Shown: positions 43,181 to 54,945, numbered from the stretch's first letter. The stretch: DNA of 64,000 nucleotides from Gordonia alkanivorans NBRC 16433 (GCF_000225505.1 NZ_BACI01000060.1:62001-126000); one strand, 5' to 3'. The notes: generated from the letters alone by a model not told the origin. Numbers and translations: made by a program.

Positions 43181-44509
43181 TCACATCGCGTGCGGGAACA
43201 CCGTCAGCATGTGCGCGCCGAACCACGAACTGCCGACGACGATCGGAACGACGACGAGGCCGGCGATCACCGGCCGCGCCCGGGCGAGAGCCATCGCGAG
43301 CGGGATGAGAAGGACGAAGGCGGGCAACAGGAGTCGCGGTCTGCTCATCATCAGGCCGCTCGACAGCACGATCTGGGCGACGAGCAGCGAACCGAACAGC
43401 AACACCGGCCAGGGCAGCCGCGCCCAGACCGCCACACCGAGCATCACCAGGGTGCTCAGTACGATCCACGACGTCGCGGTCGGGGCCACCTCGGCGGAAT
43501 TGACCAGCTGCTCGTTGACGAAGTTGAATGCGGCCACACCCCAGTCGAACTCGGTGTCCCAGCCCTCGGTCTGGATGCGGAACCATCCCGTCGGCGAACC
43601 GGTGTGGGCCCAGACGACGCCCAGATAGGTGAGGTATCCCAGCGGACTGAGGACGATCGCAGCGGCGGCACGCGCACGGTCCGCGCCGGTGACCTCGGTG
43701 GAGCTGCGGCCGGTCCACAGGGACACCAGCGCGGCGAGGACCACCACGCCGATGACGACCGCGGCGGTCGGCCGGCAGAACCCGCAGAGGCCCGCCATCA
43801 CCCCGGCCAGCAGCCAGCGTTTCTCGAGGATTCCGATGAGTGCCCACGTGGCGAGGGCACAGAACATCGCCTCGGTGTAGGCCATGTTGAGCACGATCGA
43901 CATCGGGGTCGCCGCGAAGAGCACCACCAGGAACAGTCCGGTGGCGCGCTCGGGGGCGGGGCCGATGGGGGAGCGACGGGACATCAGCCGCGCGCACACC
44001 ATGCCGAGCCGGGCCGCGCCGACCGCGGCGATGCATCCGAGAACGAGATTGAGGGTCAGCGCCGCACCGAACGGCGTCACACCGGGCAGCTTCGCCAGGA
44101 ACCCGACCAGGTACGGGTACCCGGGGAAGAAGGCATATGCGGTGTCGGCGGTGTGGATTCCGCGCGCATCGGTCAGGCTCGCCGGCACCCCGTCGTATCC
44201 GTGGGTGGCGATCGCCAGCATCCACTGCCCGTCCCACACGGTGAGCGCCTTGCTGAGCGTGATGTCGCGCAGGTCCGCGAACCGTGCGAGCGTGAGGATT
44301 CCGATCGCGCGGATGACCAGATAGACGACGAGGGCGTCGAGGCACCAGCGGTACCGGCGGACCCAGTCGGCGAACGGGGGTCCCGGGTCGGCGGGGCGTC
44401 GGGCCGGCGTCGAGCCGCCCGGAGAGATCGGCCGGCCGTCGACTCCACCCGTGCCCGGGTCGGGGTCGGGACGACGGCCCGGATCGTCGACGTCGGTAGG
44501 GGTGGCCAC
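43181..44509 (-). CDS. Integral-membrane mannosyltransferase (PIG-V-like)
   Basis: The product of about 442 residues has a Pro-rich cytosolic N-terminus and then some ten hydrophobic helices. The luminal first loop carries WDGQWMLAIATHGYDG (a WDxxW/Y motif), followed by AFFPGYPYLV, both marks of the PIG-V/GT-C mannosyltransferase group. Actinobacterial members probably use polyprenol-phosphate mannose for cell-envelope glycans. GTG 44509 is preferred; an upstream start at 44569 would add 20 Arg-rich residues. It is divergent from lysC. Confidence 0.8.
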   Translation of the reverse strand: MATPTDVDDPGRRPDPDPGTGGVDGRPISPGGSTPARRPADPGPPFADWVRRYRWCLDALVVYLVIRAIGILTLARFADLRDITLSKALTVWDGQWMLAIATHGYDGVPASLTDARGIHTADTAYAFFPGYPYLVGFLAKLPGVTPFGAALTLNLVLGCIAAVGAARLGMVCARLMSRRSPIGPAPERATGLFLVVLFAATPMSIVLNMAYTEAMFCALATWALIGILEKRWLLAGVMAGLCGFCRPTAAVVIGVVVLAALVSLWTGRSSTEVTGADRARAAAAIVLSPLGYLTYLGVVWAHTGSPTGWFRIQTEGWDTEFDWGVAAFNFVNEQLVNSAEVAPTATSWIVLSTLVMLGVAVWARLPWPVLLFGSLLVAQIVLSSGLMMSRPRLLLPAFVLLIPLAMALARARPVIAGLVVVPIVVGSSWFGAHMLTVFPHAM

Positions 44510-44677
44510 CCGTGGAATCCTAGGTCGTCGCGGACGACCACCGGCGACGTGCCGTGTGCGACGGATCACAGAACGTCGGTGACCAGGTCAGAGCTGCAAC
44601 CTGCTGCCCGGTAAGGTTGTCCGAAGCAAGCTGACGTCTATCGAACCGGCGCACGAGCCGGCGGGAGGTAACTCGAC

Positions 44678-46971
<2,294 letters not shown>

Positions 46972-46972
46972 T

Positions 46973-48100
46973 TGTACTGACCCGGAACGTTAGGTACAGA
47001 GTTCGGCGAGTCGACGTGACATAGGGAAGACCTCCGAGTGAGGTGTGGAGCTGTCTAAGAACCGCTCCTCAACCCGGAGGTCTTCATGTCCCACCGTAAT
47101 TCACCGCTGTCCCCGACTGGCCGGTTGCGTCTGGCTCGGTGTGTTGTGGACGACCGGTGGCCACTGCGCCGCGCAGCTGACCGGTTCAACGTGTCAGTCA
47201 CCACGGCCAAGCGATGGGCGGATCGCTACCGCGACCACGGGCCGGCCGGAATGGGTGATCGGTCCAGCCGGCCCCGATCGTGTCCGCATCGCACCAGCCG
47301 GCGCCGGGAACGCCGGGTCGTCGGGTTACGCGTCTCCCGCCGCTGGGGGCCAGCCCGGATCGGATACCACCTGGGGTTGAACGTCTCCACGGTGCACCGC
47401 ATCCTCACCCGCTACGGCTGCCTACGACTGTCGTGGATCGACCCGGCAACCGGGGCGCCGGTACGTGCCCGCAGACGCGAGATTCGCCGGTACGAACACC
47501 AAGCGCCCGGAGACTTGATCCACGTCGACATCAAAAAGCTCGGCAGAATCCCCGACGGCGGTGGACATCGCGTACACGGCCGCGCCCAGGGCACCCGCAA
47601 CTCCAGTGCCCACCGCGAGCCTGGACGAACCCGCAAAGTTGCTGGCCGCCCCAACCTGGGGTACGCGTATCTGCATCACGCCGTCGACGACCACTCCCGC
47701 TACGCCTACTCCGAGATCCTCGCTGATGAGAAGAAGGAAACCGCGACCGCGTTCATGACTCGGGCGTTGGCGCACTTCGCCTCGATCGGTGTCACCACCG
47801 CGCGAGTGATGACCGACAACGGGTCGTGTTACCGGTCCCGCATATTTCGGGACTTGTTGCACGACAACAAGATCAAGCACAAGTGGACCAGACCGTACCG
47901 GCCGCAAACCAACGGCAAGGTCGAACGATTCAACCGGACCCTGCAGGAGGAATGGGCCTACGCCCGTCCCTACCTCAGTGAAACCGAACGCGTCGCGGCC
48001 TTCCCCGAGTTCCTTCGCATCTACAATCACGAACGCGGCCACACCGCACTCCGAGGCAACTCACCCGCCGACCACGTACCCAACCTGTCGGGTCAGTACA
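46973..48100 (+). mobile_element. IS481-family insertion sequence, 1128 bp
   Basis: The ends TGTACTGACCCG (46973-46984) and CGGGTCAGTACA (48089-48100) are perfect 12-bp inverted repeats. The 6-bp sequence TCTAGT flanks both sides (46967-46972 and 48101-48106), a clean target duplication of the NCTAGN type known for several IS481 members. One complete transposase gene is inside. The insertion is recent enough that repeats and duplication are intact. Confidence 0.96.
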
Positions 48101-48105
48101 TCTAG
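47086..48105 (+). CDS. IS481-family DDE transposase
   Basis: The 339-residue protein has N-terminal helix-turn-helix domains (PLRRAADRFNVSVTTAKRWADRYRD and a second one ending VSTVHRILTRYG). The rve/DDE core follows: first Asp in DLIHVDIKKLG, second in VMTDNGSCYRS, Glu in TNGKVERFNRTL. The TAG stop at 48103-48105 is not in the element but in the right copy of the target duplication, so insertion into NCTAGN completes the gene. ATG at 47086. Confidence 0.95.
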   Translation: MSHRNSPLSPTGRLRLARCVVDDRWPLRRAADRFNVSVTTAKRWADRYRDHGPAGMGDRSSRPRSCPHRTSRRRERRVVGLRVSRRWGPARIGYHLGLNVSTVHRILTRYGCLRLSWIDPATGAPVRARRREIRRYEHQAPGDLIHVDIKKLGRIPDGGGHRVHGRAQGTRNSSAHREPGRTRKVAGRPNLGYAYLHHAVDDHSRYAYSEILADEKKETATAFMTRALAHFASIGVTTARVMTDNGSCYRSRIFRDLLHDNKIKHKWTRPYRPQTNGKVERFNRTLQEEWAYARPYLSETERVAAFPEFLRIYNHERGHTALRGNSPADHVPNLSGQYI

Positions 48106-48836
48106 TCGGCCTTCGAGGCTCGCACCTCAGGCAGCGAGGGGGAGACGGCTGCCGCCGCCTCGGTGATGATCTCTCGCATCGACGCCTCCGCGGCCTTCGG
48201 GTCGCGGAGGCGTATTGCTCTCGCCACGTCGTCGTGCAGTGCGATCGCGGCCGGGTTCGGGGTCGGCGGCATCATCCCGTGATGGGTTCGACCGGCGAGC
48301 ACCTCGCCGACGACGTCGGCCAGCGACCGGAACATCTCGTTGCCGCTCGCCTCGAGCAGGGTGCGGTGAAAGACCTTGTCGGCCAGCAGGTACGACTCGA
48401 GGTCGCCGGTCCGTCCGTGGACGGACATGTCCGACACCGCGGCCGCGAGGATGCGGCAGTGGTGCTCGTTCGCTCGTTCCGCCGCCAGCGCGGCCGCCAC
48501 GGGCTCGAATCCGCGTCGTAGCTCCGACAGGGTCGCGAGAAACTCCGCACGGTCCGCGCCGTCGAGACGCCACCGGATCAGTCGCGGGTCGAACACGCTC
48601 CACCTGGTGCGCGGCTGGATGGTGATGCCGACCCGGCGCCGCGACTCGACGAGTCCCATCGATTCGAGGACCTTGATCACCTCGCGTGCCACGGTCCGCG
48701 ACACCCCGTGCTCGGTGCAGATGGCGTCGAGCGTCAGCACGCTGCCCGCCGGCTGTGCCCCCGAGACGATGCGCCTACCGATGGCGGCAAGGGTCTCGTC
48801 GTGGCGCTCTGTGGTCCCACCTGTGCTCCGACTCAC
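48102..48836 (-). CDS. GntR/FCD-family regulator of gluconate genes
   Basis: The 244-residue protein has a GntR winged helix (LDAICTEHGVSRTVAREVIKVLESMGLVESRRRVGITI) and a C-terminal FCD all-helical ligand domain with the metal-ligand histidines expected (LADKVFHRTLLEAS; IALHDDVARAI). It is divergent from gntK-gntP and is probably their repressor, relieved by gluconate or 6-phosphogluconate. Its TAG stop (48104-48102) is in the right copy of the IS target duplication and is preserved. Confidence 0.9.
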   Translation of the reverse strand: MSRSTGGTTERHDETLAAIGRRIVSGAQPAGSVLTLDAICTEHGVSRTVAREVIKVLESMGLVESRRRVGITIQPRTRWSVFDPRLIRWRLDGADRAEFLATLSELRRGFEPVAAALAAERANEHHCRILAAAVSDMSVHGRTGDLESYLLADKVFHRTLLEASGNEMFRSLADVVGEVLAGRTHHGMMPPTPNPAAIALHDDVARAIRLRDPKAAEASMREIITEAAAAVSPSLPEVRASKAD

Positions 48837-48961
48837 GATTTCATCTTCTCATTAACGGCCTCTGGCGTAAATGTGCGTACTTAACGCGCGAGGGACTTGC
48901 ATAAGTATGACTATTGAGGCAGTCTCCGTGATCAGCAGCACAGCGATGTGGAGGAGTTGGC

Positions 48962-49465
48962 ATGCGATCACCGGTGGTCGTTATGGGTGTGTCCGGGTCG
49001 GGGAAGTCGACAGTGGGGGCCGCGTTGGCGCAGCGTCTACGCGTTCCGTTCGCGGACGCCGACGACTTCCACTCGGCGGAGAACATCGCCAAGATGTCGG
49101 CCGGTCAGCCGCTCGACGACGACGACCGTCGTCCGTGGCTGGAATCCATCGGGGTCTGGCTGGCCGAACACGGTGACGGTGGGGTGATGAGCTGTTCCGC
49201 GCTCAAGCACGAGTACCGCGACCGTCTCCGGGGGCACGAGCCGTCGGTGCTGTTCGCGCACCTCGCCGGCTCGGTCGAGGTCATCGCCCGCCGCCAGGCA
49301 TCGCGGCCGGGGCACTTCATGCCGACAGCGTTGCTGCGATCCCAATTCGAGACCCTCGAACCCCTGACATCCGCTGAGCGCGGCCTGACCGTCGACGTGG
49401 ACCAGAGCGTGGACGCCATCGTCGACGAGCTGGTCGCGTCGCTCCCCAACGGCGAGGAGAACTGA
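48962..49465 (+). CDS. gntK: Gluconokinase
   Basis: The 167-residue protein has Walker A MGVSGSGKSTVG, then ADADDFHSAENIAKMSAGQPLDDDDRRPWL, the gluconokinase signature with substrate-binding residues, and a C-terminal RPGHFMPTALLRSQFETLEPL segment. It phosphorylates gluconate to 6-phosphogluconate for the pentose phosphate pathway. GGAGGAG lies 12 bases before ATG 48962. gntP follows two bases later. Confidence 0.94.
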   Translation: MRSPVVVMGVSGSGKSTVGAALAQRLRVPFADADDFHSAENIAKMSAGQPLDDDDRRPWLESIGVWLAEHGDGGVMSCSALKHEYRDRLRGHEPSVLFAHLAGSVEVIARRQASRPGHFMPTALLRSQFETLEPLTSAERGLTVDVDQSVDAIVDELVASLPNGEEN

Positions 49466-49467
49466 AC

Positions 49468-50862
49468 ATGTTGTCGACCACCACGATCCTCGCCGCGAGT
49501 GCGGATCTGCCCGAGCCGGTCGCGCCGGGTTGGCAGCTCGTCGTCGCGGCGCTGGCCGGTATCGCGGTCATCGTCGTGGCGATCACCGTCGCCAAGGTCC
49601 ATCCGTTCCTCGCGCTGGTCGGCGGCGGTGCCACGGTCGGCATCGTCGCGGGTGAGTCGGTCCCGACGGTCCTGGAGTCCTTCACCACCGGATTCGGTTC
49701 CACCGCAGCCGGTGTGGGCATCCTGATCGCGCTCGGGGCGATGTTCGCGAAGCTGCTCGCCGACTCCGGAGGCGCCGACGAGATCGTGGACACGATCGTC
49801 GGGCATGCCTCCCCGCGCATGCTGCCGTGGGCGATGGCGCTCGTCGGCGCGATCATCGGACTGCCGATGTTCTTCGAGATCGGCCTCGTCCTTCTGATGC
49901 CGGTGATCTATCTGGTTGCCCGACGCTCGGGCCTGGGCCTGATCCCGATCGGCATCCCCGCGCTGGCAGGCCTCTCGGCCATGCACGGCTTCGTGCCACC
50001 GCACCCGGGCCCGCTCGTGGCGATCGACGCCCTCGGCGCCGACCTCGGCCTCACCCTCGCACTCGGTGTGGGCGTGGCGATCCCGACGATCATCGTCTCG
50101 GGCCCGCTGTTCGCCACCGTCGCCGGAAAGTGGGTGACGGTCGAGGCGCCACACACCTTCGACGTCGACCCCGACGACGGTCCGACCACCAAGAGGCCCT
50201 CCTTCGCCGTCACCATGTTCAGCGTCCTGCTGCCGGTCGTCCTGATGCTGGGCAAAGCGCTCGCCGAGATCTTCATCTCCGACGAGGACCAGCTCCTGCG
50301 TCGCGTTCTCGACATCCTCGGTACGCCGCTGATCGCCCTGCTCATCGCCGTCGTCGTCGCGATGTTCACCCTCGGCCGCGGCTCGGGGATGGACCGCGAG
50401 ACGATCTCGAAGTGCACCGGTGCGGCGCTGCCCGCCATCGCCGGCATCCTGCTGATCGTCTCCGCCGGCGGCGGTTTCAAGCAAGTCCTCGTCGACACGG
50501 GAATCGGCACGCTCCTGGCCGACTGGGCCACCGGCGCGAACGTCCCGATCCTCGTCCTCGCCTGGGTGCTCGCCGCGCTGATCCGCCTGGCCACCGGCTC
50601 CGCGACCGTCGCGACGATCACCGCGTCGTCGCTGATGCTCGGACTCGTCGACGGATTGAGCTCGGGTGAGGTCTCGCTGGTCGTTCTCGCGATCGGTGCC
50701 GGCTCGGTCTTCCTGTCGCACGTCAACGATGCCGGCTTCTGGCTGGTCAAGGAGTACTTCGGCATGACCGTCGGCCAGACCTTCAAGACCTGGTCGATGA
50801 TGGAGACCCTGCTCTCGGTGAGCGGCCTGGTCGTCGTGTTGGCACTCGGCCTGGTGATCTGA
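49468..50862 (+). CDS. gntP: Gluconate:H+ symporter, GntP family
   Basis: The 464-residue membrane protein has about twelve hydrophobic segments with GntP motifs: FEIGLVLLMPVIYLVAR, ALAGLSAMHGFVPPHPGPLVAIDALGADLG and the late RLATGSATVATITASSLM, LSHVNDAGFWLVKEYFGMTVGQTFKTWS. GntP permeases take up gluconate. It is coupled to gntK with GAGGAG upstream of ATG 49468. The cluster gives complete gluconate uptake and phosphorylation. Confidence 0.94.
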   Translation: MLSTTTILAASADLPEPVAPGWQLVVAALAGIAVIVVAITVAKVHPFLALVGGGATVGIVAGESVPTVLESFTTGFGSTAAGVGILIALGAMFAKLLADSGGADEIVDTIVGHASPRMLPWAMALVGAIIGLPMFFEIGLVLLMPVIYLVARRSGLGLIPIGIPALAGLSAMHGFVPPHPGPLVAIDALGADLGLTLALGVGVAIPTIIVSGPLFATVAGKWVTVEAPHTFDVDPDDGPTTKRPSFAVTMFSVLLPVVLMLGKALAEIFISDEDQLLRRVLDILGTPLIALLIAVVVAMFTLGRGSGMDRETISKCTGAALPAIAGILLIVSAGGGFKQVLVDTGIGTLLADWATGANVPILVLAWVLAALIRLATGSATVATITASSLMLGLVDGLSSGEVSLVVLAIGAGSVFLSHVNDAGFWLVKEYFGMTVGQTFKTWSMMETLLSVSGLVVVLALGLVI

Positions 50863-51054
50863 CCGGGCTGACGCCGCCCGCTGAAAAGCGCCCCTGGGAT
50901 CGACCCCCAGTAGCCGCGCCGGCGACATAGTGTCGTCGAGCCCGCGCTGAAGGGCGGATCCCGGGGGCGGTTTTCGGTGACGGCGCGGGTGGTCACAGCG
51001 CGGATGAGGACCCAGTCACCTGACTCAACTTACTGTGGGGTAGGTTACTCGCCC

Positions 51055-52344
51055 ATGAAGCTGAAGTCGGGAATGAGCGTTGGGTCGCGCCGCAGGTCAC
51101 GCCTGCGAAAGACCACGATTGCGGGTGCGGTGGCAGCGGCCTGTGCGGTTGCCGTGATCAGTCCGGCGCCGGACGCGAGTGCGTCCGATTTCTACACCCC
51201 GCCGGCATCCTTCGCCACCGAGCCCGGCTCGGTGATCCGGAGTCAGCAGATCCCGCTGCTCCTGCAGATCCCGGGTGCTCCCGGACAGTGGCCGGGTACG
51301 GCCCGCAAGGTCATGTACACCTCGACCTACCAGGACGGAAAGCCCGCGGCGGTCACCGGCACCGTCGTCGAGCCGACCGCGCCGTGGGCCGGGAAGGGTC
51401 CGCGCCCGACCGTCGTCGTCGGCCCGGGCACCATCGGTCAGGGTGACCAGTGCGCGGCGTCGAAGCTGATGAGCCTGCCGATGTCGATCGACATCACCAA
51501 GCCCAGCATCGGCGTCAACTACACCGCGCCGGAGATGTTCTACATGCTGCTCAACGGTGTTCGGGTGTTCGTCACCGACTACATCGGCATGGGCACCCCG
51601 GAAATCCACACCTACGTCAACCGCTCGGAGACCGGCCACGCCATGCTCGACGGCGCCCGGGCGGCGTTGCGCGCGTCGGGAGCCCCGGCCGACGCGCCGG
51701 TGGGATTCGCCGGCTACTCGCAGGGCGGTGGCGCGGCCGCTTCGGCGGCCGAACTCGCCGCGACCTACGCACCGGAACTGAACGTCCGTGCCAGTTACGC
51801 CGGTGCGCCGCCAGCCGACCTGGCGAAGGTCATCCCGGCCATCGACGGGAGCACCATTGCCGGGGCCATCGGCTTCGCCATCAACGGCCTCACCCAGCGG
51901 TACCCGCTGGTCGCCGACGTCGTGCAGCGGGAGACCAACTCCTCCGGAAAGGCTGCGCTGAAGCACATCTCGACCAGCTGCATCGGCGACATCATCCCCG
52001 CCTTCGGCTTCCAGCAGACGAAGAACTGGACCCGCACCGGCGAGACGCTCTCCTCGGTGATCGCACGGTCGCCGGTGGTGCAGAAGGTCGTCGGCGAACA
52101 GCGCATCGGTCGGCTGAAGCCGAACGCTCCCGTCTTCCTCGAAGGTGGCCTCCACGACGACGTGATCCCGTATGGCCAGGTTGCGCAGCTCGCCGCGGAC
52201 TGGCGGGCCCAGGGCGCCGACGTCCGGTTCGTCACGAACCCGACGCCGCCGATCCTGACCAAGTCGATCGTCAACCACGTGGTCCCGATGCTCGGCACCT
52301 TCCTGCCCGGCATGGAGTTCGTCCTCGGCGAGTTCCGGAAGTAG
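51055..52344 (+). CDS. Secreted lipase, LIP family
   Basis: The 429-residue protein has a signal peptide (basic SRRRSRLRKTT, hydrophobic AGAVAAACAVAVISPAP, cleavage near ASAS at 41). The LIP-type hydrolase domain follows with nucleophile elbow GYSQGGGAAA, Asp in EGGLHDDVIPYGQ and a His in IVNHVVPML. Homologues in Gordonia, Rhodococcus and mycobacteria are secreted triacylglycerol lipases. TAGGTT (51041-51046) eight bases before ATG 51055 gives a likely leaderless mRNA. In the 192 bases before it I see only this promoter. Confidence 0.85.
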   Translation: MKLKSGMSVGSRRRSRLRKTTIAGAVAAACAVAVISPAPDASASDFYTPPASFATEPGSVIRSQQIPLLLQIPGAPGQWPGTARKVMYTSTYQDGKPAAVTGTVVEPTAPWAGKGPRPTVVVGPGTIGQGDQCAASKLMSLPMSIDITKPSIGVNYTAPEMFYMLLNGVRVFVTDYIGMGTPEIHTYVNRSETGHAMLDGARAALRASGAPADAPVGFAGYSQGGGAAASAAELAATYAPELNVRASYAGAPPADLAKVIPAIDGSTIAGAIGFAINGLTQRYPLVADVVQRETNSSGKAALKHISTSCIGDIIPAFGFQQTKNWTRTGETLSSVIARSPVVQKVVGEQRIGRLKPNAPVFLEGGLHDDVIPYGQVAQLAADWRAQGADVRFVTNPTPPILTKSIVNHVVPMLGTFLPGMEFVLGEFRK

Positions 52345-52470
52345 TCGAAGCGCAGAACCACTCGACGCGGATCCACTCGACGCAGGACCACCCGAACCGC
52401 AGACAGGGTCCGCCGGCATCGCTCCGGCGGGCCCTGTTCGTACCGGTGGCCCGGATGGCAGGATCGAAGG

Positions 52471-53145
52471 ATGACCGATCCGCACGGGCCGGGGGACCCC
52501 CACGATCGGGACCCCGAACGCATCCCGACTCAGGCAGAACTCGACGCCGAAGATCTCGCCGAGTTGGAACGATCGTCGCGCGACCGCGACCAGGCGGCGC
52601 TCTACCCGCCGCGGCCGGCCGACCCGGGCAGCCCGCCCGCGGCCCTGGCACTCCACGCCCGCGTCGTCTGGTGGGGTGCGGCGGTCATCGGACTGGTCCT
52701 GGCGGTATACGGCTTCTTCAACCTGAGCACCATCACCGACGACCTGCGGCAGCGCCTCCTCGAGGGGGTCGTGACCGACCCGGCCAACTCCGCACCGGAG
52801 GACCAGGTCGAGACGCTCGCCGGATTCTTCCCGCCGTTCATGCTGGTCATGATCGTCGTCGTCCTGGTGATCGAGTACCTCCTCCTCGTGGCCGCGGTGA
52901 CCCACCACAGCCGCCACTGCCGCAACTTCTTCCTCGCTGCCGTGGTGGTCCACCTCCTCTGCATCCCGGTGGGCGTCGACCTCCTCTTCCGCTATCCCGA
53001 CATCTCGTCGACGATGGTCGTCATCAGCTGGGTGCAGTTCGTACTGCTGGTGATCGCCGCCCTGCTCACCGCGCGCCGGTCGGTCAACATCTGGCTGCCG
53101 GAGTCGACCCGGATGAAGCCGACCCGCATGCTGCGCGGTCGCTGA
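52471..53145 (+). CDS. Four-helix membrane protein of unknown function
   Basis: The 224-residue protein has a charged, Asp/Pro-rich N-terminal 58 residues and then four transmembrane helices (VVWWGAAVIGLVLAVYGFF; FMLVMIVVVLVIEYLLLVAAV; NFFLAAVVVHLLCIPVGVDLL; VVISWVQFVLLVIAALLTA). A short basic tail follows. I do not recognise a family; small actinobacterial envelope proteins of this shape are common. ATG 52471. A clear terminator hairpin follows, so it is a single-gene unit. Confidence 0.7.
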   Translation: MTDPHGPGDPHDRDPERIPTQAELDAEDLAELERSSRDRDQAALYPPRPADPGSPPAALALHARVVWWGAAVIGLVLAVYGFFNLSTITDDLRQRLLEGVVTDPANSAPEDQVETLAGFFPPFMLVMIVVVLVIEYLLLVAAVTHHSRHCRNFFLAAVVVHLLCIPVGVDLLFRYPDISSTMVVISWVQFVLLVIAALLTARRSVNIWLPESTRMKPTRMLRGR

Positions 53146-53147
53146 CA

Positions 53148-53182
53148 CCGTGGAGTGTCGTATCGCTGCCGACACTCCACGG
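53148..53182 (+). terminator. Hairpin after the membrane protein gene
   Basis: CCGTGGAGTGTCG (53148-53160) pairs perfectly with CGACACTCCACGG (53170-53182) over a nine-base loop, starting three bases after the stop codon. Confidence 0.82.
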
Positions 53183-53304
53183 CCGGTTTGTAACGCCCGC
53201 CACCAGGCGGTTTGGTCGGAATGAATACGGGTACAGGCCGGTTGGAAAGAACGTTGGTTCTACGCAGCTGAACATCCACCCACCTGAACCCAGGAGGATC
53301 TCCG

Positions 53305-53736
53305 ATGGCAATCGAACCCGTGTACACCATTTCGTCCAAGGCATCCGGCGGAGGACGCGACGGTGAGGTGGTCTCGGCCTCGGGCCAGATCGACCTCGAC
53401 CTCCAACCGCCGAAGGAGATGGGTGGCAGCGGCGACGGTTCCAACCCGGAGGAGCTCTTCTCGGCCGGCTACGCGGCGTGCTTCCTCGGAGCACTCCGAG
53501 CGACGTCTGAGGCGGCAGGAAGCCCGGTGCCCGACGACTCCACCGTCAACGTGACTGTCGGCATCGGCAAAGACCCCGCCGACGGTGGCTTCGGACTGAC
53601 CGTGGCGATCGATGTCTCGATCCCCGGCGTCGACGAGGCGAAGGCACAGGAGCTGGCGAACAAGGCGCATGAGTTCTGCCCGTACTCCAAGGCCACCCGC
53701 GGCAACATCGAGCAGAAGGTCACCGTCACCGTCTGA
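53305..53736 (+). CDS. ohr: Organic hydroperoxide resistance protein (Ohr)
   Basis: The 143-residue OsmC-fold protein has the reactive cysteine in SAGYAACFLGAL (Cys59) and the resolving cysteine in EFCPYSKATRGN (Cys125), the exact Ohr subfamily motifs. It reduces organic and fatty-acid hydroperoxides using lipoylated proteins or thiols. AGGAGG stands seven bases before ATG 53305. No OhrR regulator is adjacent, which is unusual; regulation must lie elsewhere. Confidence 0.94.
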   Translation: MAIEPVYTISSKASGGGRDGEVVSASGQIDLDLQPPKEMGGSGDGSNPEELFSAGYAACFLGALRATSEAAGSPVPDDSTVNVTVGIGKDPADGGFGLTVAIDVSIPGVDEAKAQELANKAHEFCPYSKATRGNIEQKVTVTV

Positions 53737-53850
53737 CGCGTCGCCCGCCACCAGAACCAGTCGTTTCTTCCATCCGACGGGGCGTAGAACTCAGTCCGAC
53801 ACAGCCCTGCGGTAGCACCCCAGATATGACAAGAAAGGACGCTCTTGATC

Positions 53851-54324
53851 ATGACCACCCCCATCACCAGCACCCTCACCGACGAGCAGCAGTCTGTGGC
53901 CGGTAAGGCCCTGCAGGACACCCTGGTCGACCTCATCGACCTCACCCTGATCGCCAAGCAGGCCCACTGGAACGTCGTCGGCAAGCAGTTCCGGTCGGTG
54001 CATCTCGACCTCGACGAGCTCGTCACCGTGGCCCGTGAGTTCACCGACGCCGCCGCCGAGCGCGCGACCGCCATCGGCGTCAGTCCGGACGGCCGTGCCG
54101 AGACCGTGGCCAAGACCGCCAACACCAAGGGCTTCGGCGAAGGCTGGACCAAGGACACCGAGGTCGTCGACGCCGTCGTGGCGAACCTGAAGGCGGTCAT
54201 CGCCGGTCTCCGCGAGCGCATCGAGGTGACCGAGGAAGCCGACCCGGTGACGCAGGATCTGCTCATCTCGTTCGCGTCGAAACTCGAACAGCTGCACTGG
54301 ATGTGGCAGGCGCAGTCCGCCTGA
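53851..54324 (+). CDS. dps: Dps-family ferritin-like DNA-protection protein
   Basis: The 157-residue four-helix protein has the Dps ferroxidase residues in AKQAHWNVVGKQFRSVHLDLDELV (His, then HxxxDE) and a second conserved helix ending KLEQLHWMWQAQ. Dps forms dodecamers that oxidise Fe(II) with H2O2 and shield DNA. ATG 53851 is used; TTG 53845, nearer to AAAGGA, is an alternative. With ohr 115 bases upstream it forms an oxidative-stress pair. Confidence 0.93.
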   Translation: MTTPITSTLTDEQQSVAGKALQDTLVDLIDLTLIAKQAHWNVVGKQFRSVHLDLDELVTVAREFTDAAAERATAIGVSPDGRAETVAKTANTKGFGEGWTKDTEVVDAVVANLKAVIAGLRERIEVTEEADPVTQDLLISFASKLEQLHWMWQAQSA

Positions 54325-54360
54325 CCAACCGGATGAGCCCTCAATCGGGGCCTCTCACAG

Positions 54361-54391
54361 CAACGGACCCCGCCACCGGCGGGGTCCGTTG
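54361..54391 (+). terminator. dps terminator
   Basis: CAACGGACCCCGCC pairs perfectly with GGCGGGGTCCGTTG around an ACC loop, a 14-bp stem. It lies between dps and the convergent gene at 54427 and can serve both. Confidence 0.85.
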
Positions 54392-54426
54392 TATTCGACT
54401 GTCTCGGTGGCTCTTCGACGAAGGCG

Positions 54427-54945
54427 TCAGTCGCCCGCCGGCTCGCCGGTCTTCGTGTCGGCCACCTCGGCAGCGGGCGTGGACACGCCCGCGTCGTCGT
54501 CGGCGTAGGAATCGCGGAAGGAGACACGCGGGGTCGACGCCGAGTGGTACAGCGCGATGCCGGTGAAGACGAGTGCGGCCAGGATGAAGATCGCCGAGGC
54601 CGCGATCGTGACGATGTGGACCACGGTGGCGTACACGCCGTCCAGCGGCCCGACCGCGACTGCTCCCGCGGCGGCGAGGACTGCACCCAGCAGGGCCCAG
54701 GCCGCCGAGCGAATCCACGGCGCCACCACCGATGCGTAGAAGAGACGCTGATAGATGGTGAGCGAGAACTCGTCCACCGCTGCCAGTCGGACCTCGTCAT
54801 CGCCTGCGAGCTCGCGCAGCTCGCGCGCCAGTGCTGTCTGTCGTTGCAGGGTTGCGGACTCCCGTTCGCGGTAGCGCACGAATGCAGCCGCACCGAACGC
54901 CGACGCGAGAAGACCCAACCCGACCATCACACCCCAATAGTCCAC
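54427..54945 (-). CDS. Membrane protein with three hydrophobic helices, unknown function
   Basis: The 172-residue protein has an N-terminal helix (WGVMVGLGLLASAFGAAAFV), a charged coiled stretch (RYRERESATLQRQTALARELREL) and two further helices (AWALLGAVLAAAGAVAVG; VHIVTIAASAIFILAALVFTGIALY). A hydrophilic Asp/Thr-rich tail follows. No family is recognised. GTG 54945 is chosen, since TAGCGT lies seven bases upstream, placing a leaderless start on it; ATG 54927 is possible. Convergent with dps. Confidence 0.65.
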   Translation of the reverse strand: MDYWGVMVGLGLLASAFGAAAFVRYRERESATLQRQTALARELRELAGDDEVRLAAVDEFSLTIYQRLFYASVVAPWIRSAAWALLGAVLAAAGAVAVGPLDGVYATVVHIVTIAASAIFILAALVFTGIALYHSASTPRVSFRDSYADDDAGVSTPAAEVADTKTGEPAGD

